Source: Staphylococcus sp. KG4-3
Lineage (GTDB): Bacteria; Bacillota; Bacilli; Staphylococcales; Staphylococcaceae
Reading direction: 5' to 3'
Length of the DNA stretch: 64,000 bases
NCBI RefSeq assembly: GCF_033597815.2
Contig: NZ_CP166245.1
Location: 1,116,001-1,180,000, forward strand
Position 1 is the stretch's first letter; every line of letters begins with the position of its first letter. Under the pieces are notes generated by a model. The model did not search any database. It was not told the origin of the DNA and saw only the letters and a list, made by a program, of their open reading frames with translations. Made by a program: the position numbers and the translations under genes. Of the stretch, positions 1-8,007 are shown one piece after another.

Positions 1-60
1 ATCGGTGATTCAAATGGAAATGGTAGCAGAATAGGAGATGCGTGGGGAGACTTTAGTTGA
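1..60 (+). CDS. 3' end of a gene truncated by the window edge
   Basis: Frame 1 is open from the first base and ends at a TGA at 58-60. The visible residues are rich in Gly, Ser, Asn and Asp and end in GDAWGDFS. Too little is present to assign a family. A strong inverted repeat follows at 98-135, as expected downstream of a gene end. Confidence 0.45.
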   Translation: MGDSNGNGSRIGDAWGDFS

Positions 61-97
61 TTTACCTTGTTACTATTGTTTAACAAAGATAATGTAT

Positions 98-135
98 GGA
101 GAAGTGAGATAAAAATTAATTTATCTCACTTCTCC
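98..135. terminator. bidirectional intrinsic terminator
   Basis: A 14-bp inverted repeat pairs GGAGAAGTGAGATA (98-111) with its complement at 122-135. It lies between the truncated + strand gene ending at 60 and the - strand gene whose stop codon is at 121-123, so it overlaps the last codons of the latter. It probably ends transcription from both sides. Confidence 0.7.
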
Positions 136-1149
136 ATTATTATATTTATCTTCTAATTTATAATATTTAGCTCTCTTTAGTTTTAATTTCAATCTTTCAA
201 TAATTACTTCGGTTTCTTTTATTAAATCCTCTTTTATTATATTGATTTTTTCCGATTTGAATTCATCAGTAACATAACCCGAAGTACTGCCATATTTATC
301 TAATTCCACAAAGAAAGCGTTATCACTTAGAACTGTCGCTCTTGATAAAGTTTTGTCTGCTTTAAAATTATATATACTATGTCTATTTCCATACACAAGA
401 TTTTCTTTGATTATTAAATCTTTATTATTTTCATATTCTTCTCTACTAATATTTAAGTTTTGCATATGTCTTTGTGCTATCTCTTCAAGATATAATTCTT
501 GTTGTTTGATCATTTTTTTAACTCTTTCTTCATGTTCTAATTTTCTTCTTTTTTCTTCTCTCTCTTCTTCTCTTATTTCTTCTAACAATTTCTGATATAC
601 TTCAACATCTTTTAACAATTCATCAACATCTGAAAATAATTTTTCAGTGTACTCTTCTGATAAAAAAGCTCTTTCTCTACATAATTGCATCCATAATTCC
701 CCAGGTTCATAACTCTCTATATACCACTCTTCAGCTATCGGCATAAGATACTCGACAAGTCCTTTAAAACCTCTATCTCCGTTTGTTTCTTTGGTAATTA
801 AAGCATGTAATATCAAGTGCTCTATTAGATCACAATATACTAGATTCTCTTTATGATGATATTCATAAGGATATTTATAATGGGCTATATATTCTTTGTT
901 AGATATATTTTCATATTCATTTTCCATTATGTGATGACAATATAAACCTTCTTTTGTTTTTGTATATTTCCCATATGCAATTCTCTTTATTTCGCCGTTT
1001 AAAAATTTATTATAAGATTTCTCTTTATAGTAGTTATCTACAACTTCACCATGTTTTTCAATTAAATATTGAATAGCATCACTGTATGATAAACTCAATA
1101 TTGTTTTATAATAATTATATTTTTTATAAAACACGTCATTTTTATTCAT
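121..1149 (-). CDS. hypothetical protein with an HHH/HNH-like His-rich core and a coiled coil
   Basis: A 342-aa soluble protein starting at ATG 1149, with a GGAG about 11 nt upstream. Residues about 70-115 contain a Cys/His cluster (YCHHI, then YEYHH, YCDLIEHLILH) that resembles small HNH-like nuclease domains of phage and mobile-element proteins. Residues about 175-235 are highly charged (Glu/Lys/Arg) and predicted to form a long coiled coil. No signal peptide or membrane segment is seen. It stands alone on the - strand at the island edge. Nuclease activity is only inferred from the His/Cys pattern; the family was not recognised. Confidence 0.6.
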   Translation of the reverse strand: MNKNDVFYKKYNYYKTILSLSYSDAIQYLIEKHGEVVDNYYKEKSYNKFLNGEIKRIAYGKYTKTKEGLYCHHIMENEYENISNKEYIAHYKYPYEYHHKENLVYCDLIEHLILHALITKETNGDRGFKGLVEYLMPIAEEWYIESYEPGELWMQLCRERAFLSEEYTEKLFSDVDELLKDVEVYQKLLEEIREEEREEKRRKLEHEERVKKMIKQQELYLEEIAQRHMQNLNISREEYENNKDLIIKENLVYGNRHSIYNFKADKTLSRATVLSDNAFFVELDKYGSTSGYVTDEFKSEKINIIKEDLIKETEVIIERLKLKLKRAKYYKLEDKYNNGEVR

Positions 1150-1486
1150 GAATTTAAGCTCTCCTAGTAATATTATATTATTTCACTAAAAAATTATTAT
1201 ATATTTTAAAATTAATATATTTTCGTCATCAAGTCTATAGATAAGTGTTGTTTATTTTAAGAAAAAAAGAAATATAATTAAACTGAATTAAGCAGAATTC
1301 AACAAAAAATATATAAGTTAAGACAGCTCTGCCAACTTACTACGAACTCAATTAATCATCTAATTGAAAAATTTAATGTTTATAAATTAGTAATTCACGG
1401 TTTTTAAGCGCTTTCTTAGATGAAAAAGTCTATAAATGATAATATAAAGTTAGTTAAGATATTATAATATTGGAGGATGATTTACG
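1150..1486. other. intergenic region between divergent genes
   Basis: A 337-bp AT-rich spacer between the divergent hypothetical gene and butA. No ORF with a ribosome-binding site is seen. The only element I can support is a catabolite-responsive-element-like sequence near 1403-1416. Exact promoter positions could not be fixed. Confidence 0.5.
1403..1416 (-). promoter_or_regulatory. candidate cre (CcpA) site
   Basis: Read on the - strand the sequence is AGAAAGCGCTTAAA, close to the Gram-positive cre consensus (TGWAARCGYTWWCA). It lies about 70 bp upstream of butA. Overflow-metabolism genes are often controlled by CcpA, so the position fits, but the site is inferred from similarity only. Confidence 0.45.
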
Positions 1487-2260
1487 ATGAATAAAACAGC
1501 TGTTATTACGGGTTCTGCAGGTGGTTTAGGTAAAGGGATAGCAGAAAGACTGGCAAATGATGGTTTTAATTTAATAATACAAGATCTTAATGAAGAACTC
1601 CTTTTAGAAACAGAAAAAGAATTTAAGAATAACGGTTTTAATGTTGCCGCATTCAAAAGTGATGTTTCGGTGAAAAAAGAACAAAAAGAATTAGTACAGT
1701 TTGCGGTTACGGAGTTTGGTCAGATAGATGTTTTTGTTAATAACGCTGGAGTAGATGCTGTTTCTCCATTTTTAGAAATAGATGAAGAACAGCTTAATAA
1801 ACTATTCAATGTAAATGTTTATGGTACAGTGTTTGGTACGCAGGCCGCAGCAGAGCAATTTAAAAAACAAAATACAGGTGGTAAAATTATAAATGCATGT
1901 AGTATTGCTGGGCATGAATCTTATGAAATGTTAGGAACATATTCAGCTACTAAACATGCGGTGCGTTCTTTTACACAGACTGCGGCTAAAGAATTAGCTC
2001 AAGATGGTATTACAGTTAATGCATATTGTCCTGGCGTTGCTAAAACTAAGATGTGGGATCGTATCGATGAAGAAATGGTTAAATATAACGATGATATGGA
2101 ACCTGGAGATGCGTTCGAAGAATTTTCTTCTGCAATAAAATTAGGAAGATATCAAGAACCAAGAGATGTTGCTAATTTAGTATCTTTCTTAGCTTCAGAA
2201 GGTTCTGGTTATATTACAGGTCAGTCTATTCTTACAGATGGTGGTTTAGTATATAGATAA
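1487..2260 (+). CDS. butA: diacetyl reductase [(S)-acetoin forming] / 2,3-butanediol dehydrogenase, SDR family
   Basis: A 257-aa short-chain dehydrogenase that would interconvert diacetyl, acetoin and butanediol with NAD(H) in the cytoplasm, a step of overflow metabolism. Visible SDR features are the N-terminal nucleotide motif [10 protein letters not shown] (residues about 8-17), the NNAG motif (about 86-89), the catalytic Ser and YSATK (about 152-156), and the C-terminal TDGG. Length matches staphylococcal ButA. The ATG at 1487 has GGAGG about 10 nt upstream. A candidate cre site lies upstream, and a terminator that also begins the small-RNA array lies 15 nt after the stop. Other SDR substrates are possible. 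Confidence 0.85.
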   Translation: MNKTAVITGSAGGLGKGIAERLANDGFNLIIQDLNEELLLETEKEFKNNGFNVAAFKSDVSVKKEQKELVQFAVTEFGQIDVFVNNAGVDAVSPFLEIDEEQLNKLFNVNVYGTVFGTQAAAEQFKKQNTGGKIINACSIAGHESYEMLGTYSATKHAVRSFTQTAAKELAQDGITVNAYCPGVAKTKMWDRIDEEMVKYNDDMEPGDAFEEFSSAIKLGRYQEPRDVANLVSFLASEGSGYITGQSILTDGGLVYR

Positions 2261-2274
2261 CACGAACTATGTTT

Positions 2275-2301
2275 GACACCTCTTTACGAGGTGTCTTTTT
2301 T
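2275..2301 (+). terminator. butA terminator (type 1, repeated at 7508)
   Basis: Stem GACACCTC (2275-2282) pairs with GAGGTGTC (2288-2295), followed by TTTTTT. It lies 15 nt after the butA stop. Its loop TTTACG could serve as the -35 of the next promoter (17 nt to TATAAA at 2306). The same hairpin recurs at 7508-7534 after the TarM-like gene. Confidence 0.85.
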
Positions 2302-2316
2302 GTGATATAAATATTT

Positions 2317-2398
2317 TAAGCAATATACTATTGCTAACCAACGCAAGTATACCTTACTAAAAGAAGCAGACACATTGTCCCGTGTCTGCTCTTTTTTT
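2317..2398 (+). ncRNA. candidate small RNA A1
   Basis: An extended -10 (TGA then TATAAA, 2303-2311) with TTTACG as a possible -35 predicts a start near 2317. The transcript would open with hairpin AGCAATA/TATTGCT (2319-2335), carry an unpaired linker containing ACCTT, and end at terminator AGCAGACAC/GTGTCTGCT (2365-2390) with a seven-T tract. Length is about 82 nt. A near-identical unit lies at 7550-7633. Confidence 0.6.
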
Positions 2399-2403
2399 AT
2401 TTC

Positions 2404-2508
2404 TTGTAAATTAAAGAATATTCTGATAATATAATATTTATCCTTTCTTGTATATATAAATTTTTAGAATAGTATTCTCAGATGTCACTCCGGTGGCATC
2501 TTTTTTTA
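2404..2508 (+). ncRNA. candidate small RNA A2 with promoter
   Basis: The promoter is TTGTAA (2404-2409), 17-nt spacer, TAATAT (2427-2432). The spacer contains the palindrome AGAATATTCT (2415-2424). Predicted start is near 2439. The linker includes ATCCTTTC. The terminator GATGTCAC/GTGGCATC has a TCCG loop and T7 (2481-2508). Expected transcript is about 70 nt. Confidence 0.6.
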
Positions 2509-2548
2509 TCTATTGCAATTTCAATTGAGAATTGATATCATTTAATCA

Positions 2549-2688
2549 CTATCTAAATAGATTGCAGTTTAGATAGTTTTCATTGAATTGATACTCTGGG
2601 CTTTCAGTTAATGTTTGGGCTTTTGCTCTGACCACTCCTATATAATGATTTATAAGCGCCCATCAAAATTGATGGGTGTTTTATTTTT
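2549..2688 (+). ncRNA. candidate small RNA region A3
   Basis: Two terminator-like hairpins, 2549-2581 (CTATCTAAA/TTTAGATAG then TTTTC) and 2658-2688 (GCCCATCA/TGATGGGT then TTTTATTTTT). A TATAAT sits at 2641-2646, but no good -35 pairs with it; GATACT at 2590 with TTTAGA upstream is an alternative. The terminators are clear and the transcript boundaries are not. Confidence 0.4.
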
Positions 2689-2795
2689 GAAATATAGAAT
2701 ATTCTGATATTTTAAAAATAGCCTGTTATTAATACCTTTCAGCGAAAACAAAATTTCATGATGATAGGGTGCTACTTCGGTGGCACCTTTTTTTA
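2687..2795 (+). ncRNA. candidate small RNA A4 with promoter
   Basis: TTGAAA (2687-2692) is followed by the palindrome AGAATATTCT (2696-2705) and TATTTT (2708-2713). The spacer is two bases shorter than in sibling promoters. The linker contains ACCTTTC. The terminator GGTGCTAC/GTGGCACC has a TTCG tetraloop and T7 (2768-2795). Predicted RNA is about 2719-2795. Confidence 0.5.
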
Positions 2796-2810
2796 TTATA
2801 TGATAAGTTA

Positions 2811-2899
2811 GTTATTGCACATGTATGCTGTGCACCAACTCTAAACGTTTAACCTCTTAAACGTATGACTGAACAGCCACTCTTCGGAGTGGTTTTTAT
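2811..2899 (+). ncRNA. candidate small RNA A5, three hairpins
   Basis: A TATGAT (2799-2804) predicts a start near 2811. Hairpins in order are TGCACA/TGTGCA (2816-2834), ACGTTTA/TAAACGT (2845-2864), whose loop ACCTCT is complementary to a Shine-Dalgarno core, and terminator CCACTC/GAGTGG with a TTCG loop and T5 (2877-2899). The exposed C-rich loop makes a base-pairing role plausible. Confidence 0.5.
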
Positions 2900-2999
2900 T
2901 TACATATTTAATGTAATATTGTATGATACTAAATACGTAATTATACTAATAATTACTTTAGCTCAGGGCAGGCGCTTATGTGTCTGTCTTTCTATTTAT
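2899..2999 (+). ncRNA. candidate small RNA A6 with promoter
   Basis: TTTACA (2899-2904), 17-nt spacer and TATGAT (2922-2927) form a good housekeeping promoter that overlaps the tail of the previous terminator. The predicted start near 2934 coincides with hairpin GTAATTA/TAATTAC (2937-2956). The terminator at 2967-2988 pairs nine bases with G-U wobbles around a TTAT loop and is followed by a U-rich tail. Confidence 0.6.
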
Positions 3000-3003
3000 A
3001 TGA

Positions 3004-3076
3004 TATAATTGCATTGTTTCTTGAAAATATAGAAACTTCCTTTAAGGAGGCAGTCGTTAATTCGGCTGTCTTTTTT
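3004..3076 (+). ncRNA. candidate small RNA A7 (family repeated at 8607-8678)
   Basis: An extended -10 (TGA TATAAT, 3001-3009) predicts a start near 3016, exactly at hairpin GTTTCT/AGAAAC (3016-3036). It is followed by CCTTTAAGG, which can self-pair, and terminator CAGTCG/CGGCTG with T6 (3051-3076). A near-identical unit lies at 8607-8678, and its terminator recurs at 12991-13018. Confidence 0.6.
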
Positions 3077-3081
3077 GTTTA

Positions 3082-3196
3082 TTAACATTTTAAGTGGGTA
3101 TTTATATAATAGAATCTCCAAAGTAAAATCATATTTTCTAAGTTTCAACTCTGCTAATAGTTGATGCCATCCAGCTTCCTACTGGGTGGTTTTTTT
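3082..3196 (+). ncRNA. candidate small RNA A8 with promoter
   Basis: TTAACA (3082-3087), 17-nt spacer and TATAAT (3105-3110) give a strong promoter with a predicted start near 3117. A weak internal hairpin CAAC/GTTG lies near 3146-3163. The terminator CCATCCAG/CTGGGTGG is followed by T7 (3167-3196) and has a counterpart at 8441-8472. Confidence 0.6.
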
Positions 3197-3258
3197 ATGT
3201 TTCCTTCCTAATATATTATAGTTAGTATTTTAAATTTCACTTCTGCGTAATCTTTTTA

Positions 3259-3417
3259 TTTAATATTGATTAGATGTAATTTAAAATAATTTAGGCAATC
3301 AAATAATTTGATTAATATATAGATAGTGATAAAGTGATTTTTGTAGTTAAATTCCAAATATTTAACTCACACCCTTTTATTTAATTCAGACAGTCACTTA
3401 TGTGTCTGTCTTTTTTC
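3259..3417 (+). ncRNA. candidate small RNA A9 with promoter
   Basis: TTTAAT (3259-3264), 17-nt spacer and TAAAAT (3282-3287) predict a start near 3294, just before hairpin ATCAAA/TTTGAT (3298-3312). A long AU-rich linker leads to terminator GACAGTCAC/GTGTCTGTC with a TTAT loop and T6 (3389-3416). The promoter is weaker than those of A6 and A8. Confidence 0.4.
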
Positions 3418-3536
3418 TAGTAAATAAAATTTTGCAATATCAAAAAAAATAAAAAAGATATTGTTTTTAATAATTCTAAATATTATAATTACAAATAGTT
3501 CTAATGTGTAAAATATATAAAATTAATTAGAAAGCG

Positions 3537-5846
3537 GTGAGGAATATGATTTTCTCAATTATAATCACTTATAAAAATAAATGGCATAATCATAAATATC
3601 TAGAAAGTTGTTTGGATAGTGTGATTAATCAAACATATGATGATTATGAAATTATATTCGTACATAATGATTCAAAAGTAATAAACGAACTATGTGAAGA
3701 TAGTAAAATGAATATTAAATGTATTGAAATGAGTGAAAGTGAGAGTATATCTGATTATAAAAACAAAGGGATTGAGAGTGCTTCTGGAGAATATTTAGTT
3801 TTTCTAGACGCAGATGATTACTTAAATCCAAATGCTTTAATTTATGCTCAACAAATGATCGATGATAAAAAAGAAGAAACAGATGTTTTCAAATTTGGAA
3901 TAAGTAAAACTAATTTAGATAAAACATCAACATTAAATACAAATAAAAACCTTCTCTTTGATAGCGAATCATTTAATAAGTTAGAAGAATTATTAAATGA
4001 AGCGAATATAGAGGTTAATAATAAGCAGGTTAAAGAAATAATAAACGGTATGTTTAAAAAACAAATTCTGAGCCATAAACACACCATGATTAAACCTAAC
4101 AATTATTTTAAAAAACTAAATTATCAATTTAGATTACATAGTTTTATCATTCGAAAATCTTTCTTAATAGATAATAAAATCTCTTTTAAAACTAAAAATG
4201 AATTATACAACGACATTCCTTTTTTAATAGAACTTTATAATAAAACGCCTTATATTGCTCAATCTACTACAAAATTATATTACAAATATATACATAATGA
4301 CCCGATAAACAGTCCTTCCTTAACTCAAGAAGAAAGAGAAGATAGACTTTTACAAAGGGTAAAAGCATTAAAAGAAGGTATAGATAAATGTGTTGATTTA
4401 AATTTAGCAAAACAAATAAAAATTGAAGCAATTCGATACTATTTATACAAAATTATTAAAAGTGATATGTTTAATGAATCGCAAATAGGAATTTATGGAA
4501 TATATCAAGAATTACATAAGATTATAAACTATCCATCATCTGAAATTAAATTAAGTAAAAGACATGCCTTTGAAATCAATGCAATAAAAAACGGGAATTT
4601 TAAAAAAGCTTTTATGTTAAGCAAATTTAGAATATTAGGATATAAAACTTATCAATTTTCTAAGCCTAAAAATCAAAGGTTTAGACAAAAGAAATTGCAA
4701 AAAAACCTTTTTACGAAACTGCCAATCAAAGAAAATACAGTTTTATACGAAAGTTTTTTAGGTAAAAATTATTCTGATAGTCCTAAAGCTATTTTTAATT
4801 ATCTTTTAGAAAATGATAAAGATAAATGGCAACATGTATGGATTTTAAATGACAAAGATCTTGTTAAAGATGAACAAAGTTTTAAAAACACCAATGTAAA
4901 AATAATAAAACGTTTTAGTTGGCAATATTTCTATTATGTAACAGTATCCAAATATTTCGTATTAAATATGCGACAACCTAAATGGCTATTTAAAAAAGAT
5001 AATCAAACCATTTTATCAACATGGCATGGTACTCCTTTAAAACGACTTGTCTTTGATATGGAAAATGTTACTTCAGCTAATAAAAATTATAAAAAAGATT
5101 TTTATAATCAATCTAGAAACTGGGATTATTTAATCGCTGCTAATAAATATAGTGAAAAAATATTTGAAAGTGCCTTTATGTATCCAAAAGAGAACATATT
5201 AACTTATGGATATCCAAGAAATGACATATTACATAACTATTCTTATGAAGATAAACATCGTATTAAAGAGAAATTGAACTTACCTATATCAAAAAAGGTT
5301 ATATTATATGCTCCTACATGGCGCGATGATGAATTTCACTCTGCGGGTAATTATAAATTTAAATTACAAATGGATTTAGAAAGAATGCGTGAAGAATTTG
5401 GTGATGAATACGTTATAGCTCTTAGAATGCATTATTTTATATCTGATAATATGGATTTAACGGGATATGAAGATTTTGTATATGATTTTTCTAAGTATAA
5501 CGATATTAATGATTTATATATAACAAGCGATATACTGATAACTGATTATTCTTCAGTATTTTTTGATTATGCAAATCTTAAAAAACCGATTTTATTCTTT
5601 ACGTATGATTTAGAAAAATATCAAAATACATTAAGAGGTTTTTATATCGATGTATATAACGACTTACCTGGTCCGTTATTATCTAGTAATGATGAACTAA
5701 TTAAATCAATTAAGAATTTAGAAAAAACTAAGTTAGATTACAACGAAAAATATAATGAATTTTATGACAAATATTGTAGCTTAGAAGATGGTAAAGCAAC
5801 TAAACGAGTTGTCGATAAAATTCTATATGGGGAAGAGGGAAATTAA
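3537..5846 (+). CDS. GT2-CDP-glycerol glycerophosphotransferase fusion (TagF/TarF-like)
   Basis: A 769-aa two-domain protein expected to act at the inner membrane face in WTA synthesis or decoration. Residues about 5-230 are a GT-A family 2 glycosyltransferase with DADD at 91-94. Residues about 390-760 are a CDP-glycerol:poly(glycerophosphate) transferase domain with WHGTP (about 496), YAPTWR (about 591) and DYSS near the C-terminus. The GTG at 3537 is the longest start; an in-frame ATG at 3546 is possible, but its GAGGA is only 2-3 nt away. It heads a three-gene cassette with a 46-aa peptide and a TarM-like enzyme, implying an alternative WTA polymer or glycosylation. The exact substrate sugar is unknown. 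Confidence 0.75.
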   Translation: MRNMIFSIIITYKNKWHNHKYLESCLDSVINQTYDDYEIIFVHNDSKVINELCEDSKMNIKCIEMSESESISDYKNKGIESASGEYLVFLDADDYLNPNALIYAQQMIDDKKEETDVFKFGISKTNLDKTSTLNTNKNLLFDSESFNKLEELLNEANIEVNNKQVKEIINGMFKKQILSHKHTMIKPNNYFKKLNYQFRLHSFIIRKSFLIDNKISFKTKNELYNDIPFLIELYNKTPYIAQSTTKLYYKYIHNDPINSPSLTQEEREDRLLQRVKALKEGIDKCVDLNLAKQIKIEAIRYYLYKIIKSDMFNESQIGIYGIYQELHKIINYPSSEIKLSKRHAFEINAIKNGNFKKAFMLSKFRILGYKTYQFSKPKNQRFRQKKLQKNLFTKLPIKENTVLYESFLGKNYSDSPKAIFNYLLENDKDKWQHVWILNDKDLVKDEQSFKNTNVKIIKRFSWQYFYYVTVSKYFVLNMRQPKWLFKKDNQTILSTWHGTPLKRLVFDMENVTSANKNYKKDFYNQSRNWDYLIAANKYSEKIFESAFMYPKENILTYGYPRNDILHNYSYEDKHRIKEKLNLPISKKVILYAPTWRDDEFHSAGNYKFKLQMDLERMREEFGDEYVIALRMHYFISDNMDLTGYEDFVYDFSKYNDINDLYITSDILITDYSSVFFDYANLKKPILFFTYDLEKYQNTLRGFYIDVYNDLPGPLLSSNDELIKSIKNLEKTKLDYNEKYNEFYDKYCSLEDGKATKRVVDKILYGEEGN

Positions 5847-5847
5847 G

Positions 5848-5988
5848 ATGAAAAAGATGATTATTTTTGCAGTTTGTATAATGGGGATTCTTTATATTAG
5901 AAGAAAAGAAATAGATGAAATTATAGAGTACTTCTCAGTTGATTATGAGCCAACAGACAAACAACCAATAATGTGGGATTGCGAATGA
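5848..5988 (+). CDS. 46-aa single-pass membrane peptide in the WTA cassette
   Basis: ATG at 5848 with a GGGGAAGAGGG purine run just upstream. The N-terminus (MKKMIIFAVCIMGILYI) is a single hydrophobic helix followed by a charged tail (RRKEIDEIIEYF). The stop TGA overlaps the start of the next gene as ATGA (5985-5988), so the two are translationally coupled. No family is recognised. A membrane anchor or accessory subunit for the flanking glycosyltransferases is an inference from position. Confidence 0.65.
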   Translation: MKKMIIFAVCIMGILYIRRKEIDEIIEYFSVDYEPTDKQPIMWDCE

Positions 5989-7451
5989 AGCAAGTATATC
6001 AATTAATCTTTAATTTAGGTCTAAGCAGTGGTGGTAAGACGTCGGCTCTTTTATCCCGTTCAAAGTATTTTAATGAAAATAATTTAAATTCAAATATAGT
6101 CACTTTTGATTATAATAGCGACTATGATTTCGTGATTGAACAATTGAGGGAGTCTAAGAGGTTAGACGATAAAACAAAAGTATATAACCAATTTTCATTT
6201 TTTGAAAAAAGATCGTTGAGCATGACCGAATCCATGTCTAATATCAACATAAACATACAGAATGACATAGATGACTGTGTAAAAATAGAGATGGATAAGA
6301 ATAAATATGCGCTAATTTCTTTGAAAAATGGAGAATATAGAGGAAATATTAAATATAATAGTCAAAATAAATTTGTTTTAGATTTGTTCAAAAATAATTA
6401 CAGAGTAAGACGTGTTTACGCTTCAAATGGTTTGATTAAAAGAATTAAGGAATTTGATTACAATGGCATACTTAACGGTGAAACTTTTTACAATCAAAAT
6501 GGACAACCATTTTTGAGAAGAAGTTCTAAAGATGGTTCTGTGTCAGACTTGTACTTAATAGCTGAAAAAAAGTATTTTAAAAACAATATTAAGCTAGGGG
6601 AGTATTTCCTAGAAGAGTTGATAGAGGATACGAAAAATAACATTATTATTAGTGATGGCACTGGCAGTATAAACAAACTGGTTAATAACAAACAAAGAAA
6701 TGTTCAAAAATATGCCGTTATGCATACAAACCATAAAAATAGCGCTGGCATTATAAAACAGAAAGAAGAAAACATTCTAAAAAATAGTCACAAACTAGAT
6801 GGTGTTATTTTCTTAACACAGGAACAAATTGATGATGTTGAAAAAGAATACGGAATCACTAATGCACATTTAATATACAATTTTATTTCAAATATCCCTA
6901 AGTATTATGGTCAATCAACTAACAAAGTTGTAGGTAACATTTCAAGATTAGTAAAAGGAAAGGGGTTTGATCTACTTACTGATGTAGCCAAAAAAGTGAA
7001 AGAAATTGACCCTGAAATTACATTTCATATATATGGTGAAGGCGACTATAAGGATGAAATTTTAAAAATGATTGATGAAAAAAATCTTAATTCAACAGTA
7101 AAGTTATTTGGTTATACAGATAATCCATACAAGACTATTAAAGGTTTTAGGAGTGTTATATCAACTTCTCAAAGTGAAGCTCAAGGATTAAGCATGATAG
7201 AAGCTATGGCAAATGGTGTACCTGTTGTAGCATTCGATATTAAATATGGGCCTTCGCAGTTTATAAAAGATAAAATTAATGGTTACTTAATAGAAAATAA
7301 AAATGTTGATGCCATGGCTACAGCGATAATTGAGCTAATGAACAACGATTCTAAATCTATATCATTTGGAGAAAATGCTCGTAAAGAAATTGTTGAAAGC
7401 TTTGAACCTATTAATTTAATTAATCAATGGAAAAATCTATTTGATAAGTAA
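5985..7451 (+). CDS. TarM/TagE-like wall-teichoic-acid glycosyltransferase (GT4)
   Basis: A 488-aa protein starting at the ATG that overlaps the preceding stop. It resembles TarM, the alpha-GlcNAc WTA glycosyltransferase: an N-terminal SSGGKT region, a central beta-rich insertion (residues about 75-205) typical of TarM trimerisation, then a GT4 catalytic half with ISRLVKGKG, HIYGEGD and the EAQGLSMIEAMA (E-x7-E) motif. It is likely cytoplasmic and acts on lipid-linked or nascent WTA. WTA sugars are phage receptors in staphylococci, so this accessory copy could alter phage susceptibility. The sugar and linkage cannot be read from sequence. Confidence 0.8.
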   Translation: MKQVYQLIFNLGLSSGGKTSALLSRSKYFNENNLNSNIVTFDYNSDYDFVIEQLRESKRLDDKTKVYNQFSFFEKRSLSMTESMSNININIQNDIDDCVKIEMDKNKYALISLKNGEYRGNIKYNSQNKFVLDLFKNNYRVRRVYASNGLIKRIKEFDYNGILNGETFYNQNGQPFLRRSSKDGSVSDLYLIAEKKYFKNNIKLGEYFLEELIEDTKNNIIISDGTGSINKLVNNKQRNVQKYAVMHTNHKNSAGIIKQKEENILKNSHKLDGVIFLTQEQIDDVEKEYGITNAHLIYNFISNIPKYYGQSTNKVVGNISRLVKGKGFDLLTDVAKKVKEIDPEITFHIYGEGDYKDEILKMIDEKNLNSTVKLFGYTDNPYKTIKGFRSVISTSQSEAQGLSMIEAMANGVPVVAFDIKYGPSQFIKDKINGYLIENKNVDAMATAIIELMNNDSKSISFGENARKEIVESFEPINLINQWKNLFDK

Positions 7452-7507
7452 TTTTGTATATAAAATATAGCTTGATTTACTAGCAAGAATAACCTCTAAT
7501 ATGCTAA

Positions 7508-7669
7508 GACACCTCTTTACGAGGTGTCTTTTTTGTGATATAAATATTTTTAGCAATATACTATTGCTAACCAACGCATATATTACCTTTACTTAAGGAA
7601 GCAGGCACATTGTCCCGTGTCTGCTCTTTTTATTTATCGCTTGTAAATTATAGAATATTCTGATAACAT
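7508..7669 (+). repeat. direct repeat of 2275-2432
   Basis: About 160 bp closely matching 2275-2432: the same type 1 terminator, extended -10, AGCAATA hairpin, AGCAGGCAC-type terminator and TTGTAA promoter with AGAATATTCT. The two copies are in direct orientation and flank the WTA cassette and array A (5.2 kb). Differences cluster in the linker. Confidence 0.85.
7550..7633 (+). ncRNA. candidate small RNA B1 (paralogue of A1)
   Basis: Extended -10 TGA TATAAA (7536-7544), 5' hairpin AGCAATA/TATTGCT (7552-7568), linker with TTACCTTTAC, terminator AGCAGGCAC/GTGTCTGCT plus U-tract. The hairpins are conserved relative to A1 while the linker differs, as expected if the linker is the target-specific part. 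Confidence 0.6.
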
Positions 7670-7746
7670 AAAAGCTGTGAACTTCTTACCTTTCAAAAAA
7701 GATCTCTATATTATATCTCGGGCAGGCACTTATGTGTCTGTCTTTT
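7641..7746 (+). ncRNA. candidate small RNA B2 with promoter
   Basis: TTGTAA (7641-7646), 17-nt spacer with AGAATATTCT (7652-7661), TAACAT (7664-7669). The linker has ACCTTTC (7688-7694). The terminator GCAGGCAC/GTGTCTGT around TTAT ends near 7746. Predicted RNA is about 7676-7746. Confidence 0.6.
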
Positions 7747-7757
7747 AATTTGTGTGC

Positions 7758-7840
7758 TAAAATATATTTGTAGGTTCCCCCCTTGGGAACCTATTATCTA
7801 AAAAGTTTATTCCATTGCCACCCCTCGGGGTGGTTTTTGT
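7758..7840 (+). ncRNA. candidate small RNA B3 with C-rich hairpin loop
   Basis: Extended -10 (TGC TAAAAT, 7755-7763) predicts a start near 7770, at hairpin TAGGTTCCC/GGGAACCTA (7771-7793), whose loop is C-rich. The terminator CCACCC/GGGTGG with loop CTCG and T5 follows (7818-7839). C-rich loops are characteristic of many staphylococcal regulatory RNAs. Confidence 0.55.
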
Positions 7841-7856
7841 ATCATATTAAGTTATG

Positions 7857-8005
7857 TTGTAAAGGGTTCCAAATTTTACTATTAAATTATATTTAATTGT
7901 CTTGCGCGTGTTTTATTTATATGCTAAATTAATGATAATAACCATTAGGTTATAAAATAAATATATAATATATAGTACAGCCACCTTTATAGGTGGCCAT
8001 TTTTA
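7857..8005 (+). ncRNA. candidate small RNA region B4
   Basis: TTGTAA (7857-7862) with 17 nt to TATTAA (7880-7885) is a possible promoter; another AT-rich -10 lies near 7965. The terminator GCCACCT/AGGTGGC with TTAT loop and T5 (7980-8005) is clear. The transcript start is uncertain. Confidence 0.4.
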
Positions 8006-8007
8006 TG

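Larger units (their letters stand above)
2261..3536 (+). other. gene-free array A of terminator-bounded small transcription units
   Basis: 1.28 kb without a credible protein gene. It contains at least ten intrinsic terminators (2275-2301, 2365-2398, 2481-2508, 2549-2581, 2658-2688, 2768-2795, 2877-2899, 2967-2999, 3049-3076, 3167-3196, 3389-3417), all oriented to the right. Most are preceded by a promoter-like sequence that starts in or just after the previous U-tract. Individual units are listed below. Confidence 0.7.

Noticed and set aside
353..595. 80-aa + strand frame rich in Leu, Ser and Cys
   Set aside because: It is the mirror of the Glu/Lys coiled-coil coding region of the 342-aa g - strand gene and lacks a ribosome-binding site.
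2261..3536. CRISPR array
   Set aside because: Hairpins recur, but their sequences and spacings vary, each ends in a T-tract, and promoters lie between them. No constant repeat, and no cas genes in the window.
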